A stretch of 62,804 nucleotides of DNA from Gammaproteobacteria bacterium (GCA_013373125.1 JABXIK010000012.1:1-62804), one strand, 5' to 3'; counted from the first letter of the stretch, positions 16,532 through 25,760 are shown. A program made the numbers and translations. The notes: a model not told the origin generated them from the letters alone.

Positions 16532-19321
16532 TTAAACCGCTTTAAGAGGAATCGCAGGACGCGCTAGGTCTTCAGAAGGTGGCGCGAAAGACGTTAGGTG
16601 AATACCTTCAACGGCTTCTTTGTACTCTTCTAAAGTCGGGAAGCGACCTAGGATACAAGAAAGAACAACCATAGGTGTTGAACCTAGTAGTGATTCACCT
16701 TTCTTCTCGGCGCTGTCTTCTACTACACGGCCTTGGAATAGACGAGTAGAAGTGGCAAGAACGGTGTCACCTGGTTCTGCTTTTTCTTGGTTACCCATAC
16801 ATAGGTTACACCCTGGGCGCTCTAGGTATAGTTGGTTTTCGTACTTAGTACGGGCAGCTTCTTTTGGATGTGAATCATCAAAGATGAAGCCTGCGTACTT
16901 AGATAGAATATCCCAATCGCCTTCGGCTTTTAGCTCGTCAACGATGTTGTACGTTGGTGGCGCAACAACTAGCGGAGCGTTAAATACGATAGGACCTTTC
17001 TTCTCTAGGTTACGAAGCATGGCAGCGATGATTTGCATGTCGCCTTTGTGAACCATACAAGAACCTACGAAACCTAGGTCAACTTTACGACCATTGTAGT
17101 AAGAAGTAGGACGGATCACATCGTGAGTGTAACGCTTAGAGATGTCTTCGTTGTTTACATCTGGGTCAGCAATCATTGGCTCGTCGATTGCGTCTAGGTC
17201 AACAACCACTTCAGCGTAGTACTTAGCGTTGTCATCAGGAGCAAGAGCTGGCTCTTCACCAGACTTGATACCGGCAATACGCTTGTCTGCTAGTTCGATA
17301 AGACCTTGTAGCATCTTAGCGTCGTTATCCATACCTTTGTTGATCATGATTTGGATACGAGACTTAGCCAGTTCTAGAGACTGGATCAAAGTGTCATCTG
17401 TAGAGATACAGATAGACGCTTTTGCTTTCATCTCTGCTGTCCAGTCAGTGAAGGTGAACGCTTGGTCAGCCAGTAGAGTACCGATTTGTACTTCGATTAC
17501 ACGACCTTGGAACACGTTTTCGCCGTTGAATTGCTTCAGCATTTGCGCTTGAGTGGCGTGTACGATGTCACGGAAATCCATGTGAGGCTTCATAGCACCT
17601 TTAAAGGTTACTTTTACAGACTCAGGGATTGGCATGGCCGCTTCACCAGTAGCCAGTGCGATGGCTACGGTACCAGAGTCAGCACCGAATGCTACACCTT
17701 TAGACATACGGGTGTGAGAGTCACCACCGATGATGATAGCGCGGTCGTCCACAGTGATGTCGTTCAATACTTTGTGGATTACGTCAGTCATTGAGTGGTA
17801 AACGCCTTTCGGGTCACGTGCAGTGATTACGCCGAATGCGTTCATGAATGCCATAAGTTTAGGCGTGTTCGCTTTTGCTTTGTTATCCCATACAGATGCA
17901 GTGTGACAACCAGATTGGAATGCACCGTCAACTTCTGGAGAGATAGTAGAAGCCGCCATAGACTCAAGTTCTTGGCAAGTCATAGGACCAGTAGTGTCCT
18001 GAGAACCTACGATGTTCACTTTAACGCGAACGTCAGAACCTGTGTGTAGTGGAGTCTTAGACTTAACACCTACCGCGTTACGGTTGAAGATTTTTTCAAC
18101 AGCCGTTAAGCCTTGGCCTTCGATAGAGATTTCTTTAGAAGCAGCGTAAACAACTGGTGCTTCGATTCCTAGAGTCTCAGCAGCGAAAGTTTGGATTTTC
18201 TTACCGAAAGTCACAGCGTAAGAACCGCCGGCTTTCATGAATTCCACTTTTTGTGGAGTGAAAGCAGAAGATACGTCTACAAGTTCTTTGTCGCCGTTGT
18301 AAAGTTTCTTAGCTTTAGTATCGATGGTTAGAACGGTACCAGTAGCAACTGAGTATGCTTCTTCTAGTACTGGGTCGCCGTTGGCATCGCGTACGATTTC
18401 GCCGTTTGCGTCTTTTTTCTGTACCCAGTTTTTAAGGTCAAGACCGATACCACCGGTTACACCAACCGTGGTTAGGAAGATAGGCGCGATACCGTTAGTA
18501 CCCGCAACCACTGGACGGTTGTTTACGAATGGGATGTATGGAGAGGTTTTTTCACCCGCCCATAGTGCCACGTTGTTCACACCAGACATACGTGAAGAAC
18601 CTACACCCATGGTGCCTTTCTCAGCGATTAGCATCACTTTAGCGTTAGGGTGTTTCTTACCTAGTTCAACGATTTCTTGTTGAGCTTCTGGAGTGATCAT
18701 GCAAAGGCCGTGTAGTTCACGGTCAGCACGAGAGTGAGATTGGTTACCCGGAGAAAGAAGGTCAGTAGAGATGTCGCCTTCTGCTGCAATGTAAGTAACA
18801 ACGTCGATTTTCTCTGGGATATCGTCAAGCTTAGTGAAGAACTCTGCTTTCGCGTAGCTTTCTAGGATGTCTTTAGCGATGGCGTTGCCAGCTTTGTAAG
18901 CATCTGCTAGACGAGTGGTGTCAGCGTCGTATAGGAACACTTGAGATTTTAGGACTTCACCAGCGGCTTTTGCTTGAGCATCGTCAGATAGTGCGATGTC
19001 TAAAAGTACCTTAACAGAAGGACCACCTTTCATGTGAGAAAGCTGTTCTAGAGCAAACTCAGGAGAGATTTCAGCAACGGTTTCTTGGCCAAGTACGATG
19101 GCTTTTAAGAATTCAGCTTTCACGCCAGCAGCAGGAGTCGTACCTGGTAGGGTGTTGTAGATGAAGAAGTTTAGAGAGTCTTCACGGTGCTCGTTAGCAG
19201 TGTCTTTGATCTGAGCAATAATCTCAGATAGTAGCTCTGCGCTGTCGATTGGTTTTGGGTGTAAACCAAGGTCGTTTTTACGAACCTCGATTTCTGCTAG
19301 GTATTCTGAATACAAGCTCAT
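16532..19321 (-). CDS. acnB: aconitate hydratase B / 2-methylisocitrate dehydratase
   Basis: 929 residues, longer than the roughly 865 of the E. coli enzyme. The N-terminal HEAT-like domain (ALEQLSHMKGGPSVKVLLDIAL) is followed by the AcnB swivel segment and the catalytic core. The iron-sulphur ligands are visible as Cys in FVGSCMVHKGD (about 754) and the CNLC pair in RPGCNLCMGNQ (about 837-840). GGDSHTRMSKGVAFGADSG is the aconitase signature. The enzyme interconverts citrate and isocitrate in the TCA cycle. The ATG at 19321 follows GAGAG. The gene is monocistronic with a terminator 69 bp after the stop; upstream is a 532-bp non-coding region. Confidence 0.95.
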   Translation of the reverse strand: MSLYSEYLAEIEVRKNDLGLHPKPIDSAELLSEIIAQIKDTANEHREDSLNFFIYNTLPGTTPAAGVKAEFLKAIVLGQETVAEISPEFALEQLSHMKGGPSVKVLLDIALSDDAQAKAAGEVLKSQVFLYDADTTRLADAYKAGNAIAKDILESYAKAEFFTKLDDIPEKIDVVTYIAAEGDISTDLLSPGNQSHSRADRELHGLCMITPEAQQEIVELGKKHPNAKVMLIAEKGTMGVGSSRMSGVNNVALWAGEKTSPYIPFVNNRPVVAGTNGIAPIFLTTVGVTGGIGLDLKNWVQKKDANGEIVRDANGDPVLEEAYSVATGTVLTIDTKAKKLYNGDKELVDVSSAFTPQKVEFMKAGGSYAVTFGKKIQTFAAETLGIEAPVVYAASKEISIEGQGLTAVEKIFNRNAVGVKSKTPLHTGSDVRVKVNIVGSQDTTGPMTCQELESMAASTISPEVDGAFQSGCHTASVWDNKAKANTPKLMAFMNAFGVITARDPKGVYHSMTDVIHKVLNDITVDDRAIIIGGDSHTRMSKGVAFGADSGTVAIALATGEAAMPIPESVKVTFKGAMKPHMDFRDIVHATQAQMLKQFNGENVFQGRVIEVQIGTLLADQAFTFTDWTAEMKAKASICISTDDTLIQSLELAKSRIQIMINKGMDNDAKMLQGLIELADKRIAGIKSGEEPALAPDDNAKYYAEVVVDLDAIDEPMIADPDVNNEDISKRYTHDVIRPTSYYNGRKVDLGFVGSCMVHKGDMQIIAAMLRNLEKKGPIVFNAPLVVAPPTYNIVDELKAEGDWDILSKYAGFIFDDSHPKEAARTKYENQLYLERPGCNLCMGNQEKAEPGDTVLATSTRLFQGRVVEDSAEKKGESLLGSTPMVVLSCILGRFPTLEEYKEAVEGIHLTSFAPPSEDLARPAIPLKAV

Positions 19322-19853
19322 ACGAATCTCTCACTCAAAGTTATAGTATTGACTATCTAAAACCGCTTTTATAAAGCCGTTTGTCTGCGCGCTTAAGTGC
19401 GCAGGTATCAAATAGTGGGTGTACCAATATTTGATGGGTAATTAATTAATCGAACAGGGTGCGTTTTAGTGCGTGGCAAAGTTAAAACACCTTGCCTGCC
19501 TATTGCGATTAACCTGTGACGTTGTCATCAGGAGGCGCCCGCCTCAACAGTACAGATCACCTAAATTTAGCCCGTGAATTATAGGTTAGAAGTCCCTATA
19601 AATTAAGATAAGCCTAGACCGATTCAGCCATAAATGTGAGTAATCTAGCTTATATTCGTTATTCACCAAACTTATAAAGGGTGTTTTTTAATCGGTTTGA
19701 GATTCAAAGGGGTGGTGAGCGAATGAAATTGATGGGTTAGTGATCAAAATCAGGGAATGTTGAGTGAATGAGAACCCCTATCATTTAGATAGGGGCAAGT
19801 GTTAGTCAAGGAAAAGCCGAGGGTTAATCAAAGCAAAAATTAGGTTTAAATGC
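19322..19853. other. 532-bp intergenic region upstream of acnB and downstream of ccoG
   Basis: No gene is supported. Toward acnB there is an inverted repeat ATCAAATA (19407-19414) / TATTTGAT (19428-19435) and a TGCGC..GCGCA hairpin at about 19385-19403, possible operator or leader structures of acnB. Toward ccoG there is a hairpin CCCCTATC/GATAGGGG (19775-19795) that could end the ccoG transcript, although its T-tract is weak. Confidence 0.5.
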
Positions 19854-21290
19854 TTACCTTGGGGCAAAGAAAATACCATTCAGCGTGGCTTTAAAGTCGC
19901 CAGATGACACGTCTAAAGTGAAAGGACGTTTACCCGAAATTGGACATTCGTGAATGCAAGCAATTGTCAGCGTCCAGCTGATCTTTTGCCCAGCCAGTAC
20001 ATTTAAATTAGGGGCATGAGCTACAAATAAATTGGGGTCCGTAATGGTGATGGAAAACGGCGAATCCAGCTGGGTTTTGTTTTGCACACTCAGTGTAAAC
20101 GCATTGCTGACATTTAATTCTTCATAGAAATACAGCGATCCACGATCGCGGCTTAAATGCACCGAGTAAGGTTCTTTAAACGCCACTTGTAATGTGAAGA
20201 GTAGCGATGCAATAACAAAGGCCGCAAAGTAACCCCACAAACGTGGGCGTGCAGCAAAAGACCATTCACTCCATTGAAACCCGTGTGTCGATTCATGGGG
20301 CTGTTCATCGCTGAACTTGATTAAACCTTTTGGTTTTTGAATGCTTTGCATAATGGTGTCGCAAGCATCAATGCAAGCACCGCAATCGATGCAGGCGTAT
20401 TGCAAACCTTGGCGAATATCAATGCCCACAGGACACACTTGTACGCATAGCTGGCAATCGATGCAATCCCCTTGTTTGGTGGCATTTTGTGCAGGTTGTG
20501 TATTCGAAAGTTTGAGTGCGCGTTTGAGTTTTCTGGGCTCACCACGGGTTTTATCGTAACTCACCTTGAGGGTTTTTTTATCCACCATGACAGATTGAAA
20601 GCGCGCATAAGGGCACATGTGTAAACACACTTGCTCCCGTAGCCAGCCTGCGTTGATGTAAGTCAGCAATGAAAAGAAGCCTAACCAAAACGCTACTTCA
20701 TGATTCAGGCTCACGCTGGTGATTTGCTGCCATAAACCTTGGCCCGTTTCAAAATAAGCCACAAAGGTAAAGCCTGTAATGAAAGACAGGGTTAACCAAA
20801 TGCTGTGTTTGAGAATTAACGGCACCCAGTTACGGCGATACCAAGGTTTGTCTAATTGCTTTAAGCGCTTGTTGCGAGAACCTTGGGTTTTTTCTTCCAC
20901 CCAGGTGAACATCATGCTCCATACCGTTTGCGGGCAACTGAACCCACACCAAATTCGCCCGGCAAGATTAGCCGCAATGAAAAGCGCAAATGCACTGGCC
21001 ATGGCGACCCAACTCAGCATGAGTAAATCTTTCGGCCAAAATACTAGACCAAAGAGATGCAAAACATGGTGGTCTAAATCCATCCATAAAACCGGGGCAC
21101 CGTTGATGGTTAACCAAGGGGCCAGCAAAAATAAAAGAATTAAGGGTGTGCCGGTGAGACGTCTTAGTAATTGGAATTTACCTTTTACTAGGCGTACGGC
21201 CGCATTGTGGCGAGTGGCATCAACCACAGGTTCATCGTTTTGATCTATGGCAGTGGTGGGAATGAGTTGATTCATACAGCGTGTGCTCAT
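19854..21290 (-). CDS. ccoG: cytochrome c oxidase accessory protein CcoG (FixG/RdxA)
   Basis: 478 residues from the ATG at 21290. A TTG at 21311 extends the frame, but it lies at or upstream of the predicted transcription start, so it is unlikely; ATG 21275 is another candidate. Five hydrophobic segments, then a dicluster ferredoxin region (DCIDCQLCVQVCPVG and CIDCGACIDACD, about 273-305) and a C-terminal Ig-like FixG domain. CcoG is an inner-membrane protein needed for copper handling in assembly of cbb3-type oxidase. No cco structural genes are in the window. A near-consensus sigma-54 promoter lies immediately upstream and a sigma-54 activator gene precedes it. Confidence 0.93.
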   Translation of the reverse strand: MSTRCMNQLIPTTAIDQNDEPVVDATRHNAAVRLVKGKFQLLRRLTGTPLILLFLLAPWLTINGAPVLWMDLDHHVLHLFGLVFWPKDLLMLSWVAMASAFALFIAANLAGRIWCGFSCPQTVWSMMFTWVEEKTQGSRNKRLKQLDKPWYRRNWVPLILKHSIWLTLSFITGFTFVAYFETGQGLWQQITSVSLNHEVAFWLGFFSLLTYINAGWLREQVCLHMCPYARFQSVMVDKKTLKVSYDKTRGEPRKLKRALKLSNTQPAQNATKQGDCIDCQLCVQVCPVGIDIRQGLQYACIDCGACIDACDTIMQSIQKPKGLIKFSDEQPHESTHGFQWSEWSFAARPRLWGYFAAFVIASLLFTLQVAFKEPYSVHLSRDRGSLYFYEELNVSNAFTLSVQNKTQLDSPFSITITDPNLFVAHAPNLNVLAGQKISWTLTIACIHECPISGKRPFTLDVSSGDFKATLNGIFFAPR

Positions 21291-21318
21291 TTTTAAGGGA
21301 TTGTCTGCCAAGCCTTAG

Positions 21319-21335
21319 AGCAAAGGTCGTTCCAA
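21319..21335 (-). promoter_or_regulatory. sigma-54 (-24/-12) promoter of ccoG
   Basis: The minus strand reads TTGGAACGACCTTTGCT, which matches YTGGCACGNNNNTTGCW at every defined position but one, with GG and GC exactly 10 bases apart. Transcription would start near 21308, 18 nt before the ATG at 21290. Confidence 0.8.
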
Positions 21336-21380
21336 CCGCAAAACCCCCATTTGACGGGGGATTGAGGCGGAGAGAGTTGA

Positions 21381-21412
21381 TATTTCGCGAAATACAGTGA
21401 CGATATATCGCG
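21381..21412. promoter_or_regulatory. palindromes in the ccoG upstream region (candidate activator sites)
   Basis: TATTTCGCGAAATA (21381-21394) is a perfect 14-bp palindrome and CGATATATCG (21401-21410) a perfect 10-bp palindrome inside CGATATATCGCG. They lie 50-90 bp upstream of the sigma-54 promoter, the usual place for an enhancer-binding activator. A related TCGCGATATTTAGCGA occurs upstream of the activator gene itself. Confidence 0.5.
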
Positions 21413-21414
21413 AG

Positions 21415-22851
21415 TCAATCTAGGAGACGCAGCTTTTTCATGCGCGATCTCAAGGTGCTGGCGGGTAGGCCTAATAATTCGGCGGCACCGGAACGTCCCG
21501 ATATTTTACCGTTGCAAAAGCTTAATGCTTTTTCTATGTGTAGGCGTTCGGCATCTTCAAGGGGAATGGGTTTGCTGTTGCTAGGATTTGCAGAAGGTTT
21601 GCCGCCATGCTGCATGGGGTTGAGGTGAAATAAACCAGACTGATGCAAGATGGCATTGTGCTCCACCCAATTTTGTAATTCGCGAATGTTGCCCGGCCAA
21701 TGGTGATGGCTCATCCATTTAAGCGAGGGGGTATGCAAACCTTGAAACGGTTTATTCATTTTTTTACACGCACGCTGAGCAAAATCATGGACCAATAATG
21801 GAATATCCGACTTGCGATTTCTTAATGGCGGTACATCAATGGCAAAGACATTAAGGCGATAAAATAAATCCATGCGAAACGTGCCTTGATCCACCGCTTG
21901 TTTTAAATCTTTATTGCTGGCAGCAATGATGCGCACATTGACTTTAATGGTTTGGGTGCCGCCCACACGTTCAAATTCTCCTTCTTGTAGTACACGTAAT
22001 AATTTTACTTGCGCGTCCATAGGTAGCTCGCTGATTTCATCTAAAAATAATGTGCCATTGTGTGCTAATTCAAAGCGTCCGATACGGCGCTGGATGGCAC
22101 CGGTAAACGCGCCTTTTTCATGGCCAAATAGCTCAGAGTCCACTAATCCTTGGGGTATGGCGCCGCAATTGAGTTTCACCATGGCTTGCTGTGAACGCTC
22201 GCTTTGTTCGTGAATAGCACGGGCGACTAACTCTTTACCTGTGCCGCTTTCACCTGTAATTAAGATATTGGCTTGAGTGGGGGCCGCTAAGGTTATTTGT
22301 TCTTTTACATGATTAATGGCATCACTGTGGCCAATGATTTCGGACACAAACGTGGCATCGATTTCTTCTTGTAAATAATGATTTTCGGCTTGGAGTTTTT
22401 CTTTTAAAAAACGATTCTCGGTGAGGGCTTGCTTCAGGTTATCTTCCATGCGTTTGCGTTCACTGATGTTTTTAAACACCACAACCGCACCTTGAATTTC
22501 CCCCTCTAAAATAATAGGGGTAGCGCTGTATTCCACTGAAAAGTTAGAGCCATCTTTGCGCCAAAATACTTCGTTTTCTTTGCTGCGGGTGATGCCGTCT
22601 TGCAGGCATTGATAAATAGGGCACTCCGATTGCGGATAGTGTTGCCCATCCGCGTGGGAGTGATGATGAAAAGCATGAATGCTTTTGCCGATTAAATCTT
22701 CCGCTACCCAACCGGTTAAGCGCTCAGCCGCTGGATTCACAAAGGTGGCTAAGCCATTGGCATCCAGTCCGTACACGCCCTCAGACATGGACTCTAGAAT
22801 AAATTGATAGCGTTCAATGAGGGATCGAGTGGTAAGAGACTGGGGCGACAT
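21415..22851 (-). CDS. sigma-54-dependent activator with N-terminal PAS domain
   Basis: 478 residues. A PAS domain (about 10-135, LESMSEGVYGLDANGLATFVNPAAERLTGW) contains a His/Cys-rich insert HHHSHADGQHYPQSECPIYQC that may hold a cofactor. The AAA+ domain (about 168-400) has Walker A GESGTGKE (about 200), the sigma-54 contact loop GAFTGA (about 243), Walker B LFLDEISELP and R-fingers. A Fis-type HTH ends the protein (GAAELLGLPASTLRSRMKKLRLLD). It is in the same direction as ccoG, 124 bp upstream of its start, and the intervening region has a sigma-54 promoter, so ccoG is the likely target. The signal is unknown. Confidence 0.92.
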   Translation of the reverse strand: MSPQSLTTRSLIERYQFILESMSEGVYGLDANGLATFVNPAAERLTGWVAEDLIGKSIHAFHHHSHADGQHYPQSECPIYQCLQDGITRSKENEVFWRKDGSNFSVEYSATPIILEGEIQGAVVVFKNISERKRMEDNLKQALTENRFLKEKLQAENHYLQEEIDATFVSEIIGHSDAINHVKEQITLAAPTQANILITGESGTGKELVARAIHEQSERSQQAMVKLNCGAIPQGLVDSELFGHEKGAFTGAIQRRIGRFELAHNGTLFLDEISELPMDAQVKLLRVLQEGEFERVGGTQTIKVNVRIIAASNKDLKQAVDQGTFRMDLFYRLNVFAIDVPPLRNRKSDIPLLVHDFAQRACKKMNKPFQGLHTPSLKWMSHHHWPGNIRELQNWVEHNAILHQSGLFHLNPMQHGGKPSANPSNSKPIPLEDAERLHIEKALSFCNGKISGRSGAAELLGLPASTLRSRMKKLRLLD

Positions 22852-22852
22852 G

Positions 22853-22907
22853 ACACTAATATCCGCTTAAATAGGTAGATATTAGTGTAAGTCGCGATAT
22901 TTAGCGA
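22853..22907. promoter_or_regulatory. operator-like inverted repeats upstream of the sigma-54 activator
   Basis: ACACTAATATC (22853-22863) and GATATTAGTGT (22878-22888) form a perfect 11-bp inverted repeat that ends one base before the ATG of the regulator. Beyond it, TCGCGATATTTAGCGA (22892-22907) is an imperfect palindrome like the site before ccoG. The first could be an operator or an mRNA hairpin that hides the start. Confidence 0.5.
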
Positions 22908-22926
22908 GTATTGCGCTTATTTGTGT

Positions 22927-23703
22927 CTAGGTGCTGGATGTCCAGCCCCCATCGATGGCGATGGCTTGTCCTGTGATGTTCTTAGCAAGGGTGCTGGATA
23001 AGAACATGGCAGTGTTGGCGATTTCATCCAAACCAATAAAGGCTTTCTTTGGCATAGGCTTGAGCATGATGTTGTTAATTACATCCGCTTCACTGATGCC
23101 GTGATTTTTCGCTTGGTCACTGATTTGTTTTTCAACCAGTGGCGTTTTTACATAAGCCGGACAAATGGTGTTCACCGTAATGTCGGTATCGCAAGTCTCA
23201 AGTGCTAGGGTCTTACTAAAACCGAGCAAGCCATGTTTCGCAGAAACGTATGCGGATTTATAAGGGGAGGCCACTAACGAATGGATAGAGCCAATATTGA
23301 TAATACGGCCGTAACCTTGCGCGCGCATGGAGGGCAGTAATGCACGGCTTAACATGGCAGGGCCCACCAGCATGACATCAATGAGTTGCTGCCATTTTTC
23401 TGCTGGAAAATCTTCTAGTTTGGAGACGAATTGCATGCCCGCATTATTAATTAAAATACCAATGGGCTTGCGGGATTGATATTGACGAATGGCTTCAACC
23501 GAATCGGCATCGGCCACATTAAGCAAGTGACCTTCTATATCAAAGCCTTGGCTTTTTAATAAAATGACCGCATCGTTTAAAGCGATTTCATTTAAGTCGG
23601 TTAATAAAATGGGGTAACCCTGTTGAGCGAAAAATTCTGCAATGCCAAAGCCGATGCCACTGGCGGCGCCGGTAATCATGACACGAGGTTTTAAGGCCGT
23701 CAT
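22927..23703 (-). CDS. bdhA: 3-hydroxybutyrate dehydrogenase (short-chain dehydrogenase)
   Basis: 258 residues from the ATG at 23703, preceded by AAGTGAG; a GTG at 23712 adds three. SDR features are complete: cofactor loop TGAASGIG (about 11-18), NNAGMQF, catalytic Ser in IGSIHSLVAS, and YxxxK in SAYVSAKHG. Segments QFVSKLEDFP and ICPAYVKTPLVEKQI are characteristic of D-3-hydroxybutyrate dehydrogenases, which oxidise 3-hydroxybutyrate to acetoacetate with NAD+. The next gene downstream in the same direction is... upstream on the map: a PHB depolymerase whose product it would consume. A TAC-TTTG-GTA palindrome lies 64-75 bp before the start. Confidence 0.87.
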   Translation of the reverse strand: MTALKPRVMITGAASGIGFGIAEFFAQQGYPILLTDLNEIALNDAVILLKSQGFDIEGHLLNVADADSVEAIRQYQSRKPIGILINNAGMQFVSKLEDFPAEKWQQLIDVMLVGPAMLSRALLPSMRAQGYGRIINIGSIHSLVASPYKSAYVSAKHGLLGFSKTLALETCDTDITVNTICPAYVKTPLVEKQISDQAKNHGISEADVINNIMLKPMPKKAFIGLDEIANTAMFLSSTLAKNITGQAIAIDGGWTSST

Positions 23704-23766
23704 ACGTCTCACTTCTTATGTTTTTATTTTACTAAAGCATATGAAACCCACTTGTTTTGGGCCACT

Positions 23767-23778
23767 GTACTTTGGTAC
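23767..23778. promoter_or_regulatory. palindromic site GTAC-TTTG-GTAC upstream of bdhA
   Basis: TAC-N4-GTA palindrome of the type seen at 27000, 27115 and, as AAC-TTTA-GTT, at 31514. It lies just upstream of the bdhA promoter region. Likely binding site of a shared regulator, perhaps the CrbR-like protein encoded nearby. Confidence 0.6.
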
Positions 23779-23820
23779 GAGACGAGGAAAACAAAAATAA
23801 ATATACGAATTTAATCGCAT

Positions 23821-23849
23821 AAAAAAGGCGTCATTATGACGCCTTTTTT
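23821..23849. terminator. intrinsic terminator downstream of the PHB depolymerase
   Basis: AAAAAAGGCGTCA pairs with TGACGCCTTTTTT around TTA. It lies 29 bp after the depolymerase stop codon, so bdhA must use its own promoter. Confidence 0.92.
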
Positions 23850-23877
23850 GCCCTAAAGTTTTGATAGACTTTTTAAA

Positions 23878-25590
23878 TTATGGGCATTGGCCAGCGCTGT
23901 AAATACCGCTTTGTTCTTCTTTTACCCAAGTGTAAATACCGGATACTGCTCCTAATGAATCATTACCACCCGTGGTGTAATAACCCATAGAGTAGTAGGC
24001 GCGACCAGCACTTTGATGAGACAAGTTAGTGGCATACCAATCTGTGCAAGTGCCAGTTGGTGGTTCTTTTGGATCATCCGGATCGTCTTGGCAAGCTTGT
24101 GGCGTTTGCGCATACCAAGAACCGGCCAAACCTTCGGTTAATGTGACGCTGCTCCAAGAATCATAGGCGTAACCAATGTCGGCATTATCTCCGTTACTAA
24201 TAGCACGAAGATTATAACTGCCTCCAGCTGCTGCGCGATTGGCACTGATGTGTGCACTTGGTGATGCGCTGATGACGTTACAGGTTTCCAAGGTGGCATT
24301 GGGATCGATGACTTTAACTAAACGCGTGGCCACGCCACTGCCGTTGGCATTGCTGGCTGAGTAGGTACAAGTGTATTCACCGGCCACATTGGTATCCACT
24401 GCTGAGCAATCGGCATTAACCGGTAAGCTGCCTTGTAAGTCCGAGCAAGTGGCGCCAGGATCAACAAAAGTGCCGTTCAGTGTGACTTCTAATGGGTTGT
24501 CACCTAAGACACTGCATTTAGGAATATCAATGGGCTCACAGTTGCTGCCGCAACCACCACTGTGACGGTCAAAAAAGTCCCAGATAATATCCGGCATACT
24601 TGGGCCTTTACGTACGGCCCATTTGCCTTCGTTACCATATTCTCCACCAATCCAGTAATGTCCGTGATCGGTATCTAAACTATTTTGTGTGGCAGTGGGG
24701 CCATTGTGAATGACCGTTTCCACTATGGTTTGCCCGTTTGGTGTGCCATCCGTTGTGTAACGTTTATGTTTGCAGCCATATAGGTTTTGATAATATGGCG
24801 AACAATCGTCGGTTGTGGCTAAGGCTTCATTTTCTGAATTAAAACTATCACTACCGAAGGTTAATAAATGTGCGTCGCGCAGGTTGTAAGCGGCTTGGAC
24901 TAATACGGTACAGTCGTTACTGCCTGCCACGACCATCATGGGAATAATGTATTCATTATTCAGTTCCGCTTTCATGTCACTGCTAACACGGCTTGGGTCA
25001 TGAAAGGTGGCATAGCCAGGACATTGTCCGCTTAAAGAAACCGATGCCGAGTCCTCACCATAAGGTAAGCCCGCTACGCTTGCAGCGGCTGTCCAATATT
25101 CATTGTGGGTGACCGCAGCCACCGCCGTCATGGCACCGCCAGAACTTAAACCTGTGATGAATCGTTTGCCTGAATCAATGTTGTAATTGGCTTCGACTTG
25201 TTTCGCAATGGAGACAAGATCTTCGGCCTCACCACCACCTTCGTGACGTTCTTGTTCAAACCAAAAGCCCCAACAGTTTTCATTGCGTAAACCATCGTAG
25301 CTGGTGATAAAGGGTGTTACTAAAATGAAGCCGTAGCGATCAGCAGCTGCTTTTAGCCCCCAATCGTTAAGTACATCATTTTGTGTTTGTTTGCAGCCAT
25401 GAAGTGCCATCACCATGGGGGCGGCTTGAATTAAATTGTCGGGTTCATACACAGAGTACTGACGTGTCTTTGAAGCCGTATAATTTTGCGAACTTAATGT
25501 GTAATTGGTTTGCGTGCCAGCGTAACTGGCGCTGACGAGGCCGGTGGCAAATGCCAAACCAGTAATCAGCCGTTTAAAGGAAAGGTTCAT
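23878..25590 (-). CDS. secreted poly(3-hydroxybutyrate) depolymerase-family esterase
   Basis: 570 residues with a signal peptide (cleavage near ASYAG). The catalytic alpha/beta-hydrolase domain has the oxyanion segment MVMALHGCKQTQND and the lipase box GLSSGG (Ser about 148), plus YWTAAASVAGLPYG, as in the extracellular PHB depolymerase / PHB esterase family. It is followed by an HYR/Ig-like domain (about 365-440, LEVTLNGTFVDPGATCSDLQG) and a C-terminal Cys/Trp-rich module (about 500-570) that may bind polymer. The protein would release 3-hydroxybutyrate from extracellular polyester. Upstream is a weak TAA-ATTG-GTA half site. Feruloyl esterase-like specificity is a less likely alternative. 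Confidence 0.83.
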   Translation of the reverse strand: MNLSFKRLITGLAFATGLVSASYAGTQTNYTLSSQNYTASKTRQYSVYEPDNLIQAAPMVMALHGCKQTQNDVLNDWGLKAAADRYGFILVTPFITSYDGLRNENCWGFWFEQERHEGGGEAEDLVSIAKQVEANYNIDSGKRFITGLSSGGAMTAVAAVTHNEYWTAAASVAGLPYGEDSASVSLSGQCPGYATFHDPSRVSSDMKAELNNEYIIPMMVVAGSNDCTVLVQAAYNLRDAHLLTFGSDSFNSENEALATTDDCSPYYQNLYGCKHKRYTTDGTPNGQTIVETVIHNGPTATQNSLDTDHGHYWIGGEYGNEGKWAVRKGPSMPDIIWDFFDRHSGGCGSNCEPIDIPKCSVLGDNPLEVTLNGTFVDPGATCSDLQGSLPVNADCSAVDTNVAGEYTCTYSASNANGSGVATRLVKVIDPNATLETCNVISASPSAHISANRAAAGGSYNLRAISNGDNADIGYAYDSWSSVTLTEGLAGSWYAQTPQACQDDPDDPKEPPTGTCTDWYATNLSHQSAGRAYYSMGYYTTGGNDSLGAVSGIYTWVKEEQSGIYSAGQCP

Positions 25591-25683
25591 GATAGCTCCG
25601 CTGTTATATTTATTGTGTTGATGCGAGTGTTGTTAGGGCGACAACAGCTTGATCATAAAAACAACAAGGCGAATGCAGTACTG

Positions 25684-25693
25684 TAAATTGGTA
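25684..25693. promoter_or_regulatory. half-site TAA-ATTG-GTA upstream of the PHB depolymerase
   Basis: Only the right arm (GTA, then G) and the spacer fit the palindrome found at other operons of the locus. It lies about 95 bp upstream of the depolymerase start. Confidence 0.25.
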
Positions 25694-25706
25694 GCAGTCA
25701 AAAAAA

Positions 25707-25760
25707 GCCTCTACTTTTTCTTTGCCATTGCAACGGTTGCATCGAAAAAGTAGAGGAGGC
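25707..25760. terminator. long hairpin downstream of the DcaP-like porin gene
   Basis: GCCTCTACTTTTTC pairs with GAAAAAGTAGAGG(A)GGC, with an inner GCAAC/GTTGC stem. On the minus strand it is followed by T-rich sequence (TTTTTTGACTG), so it probably ends the porin transcript. Confidence 0.75.
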
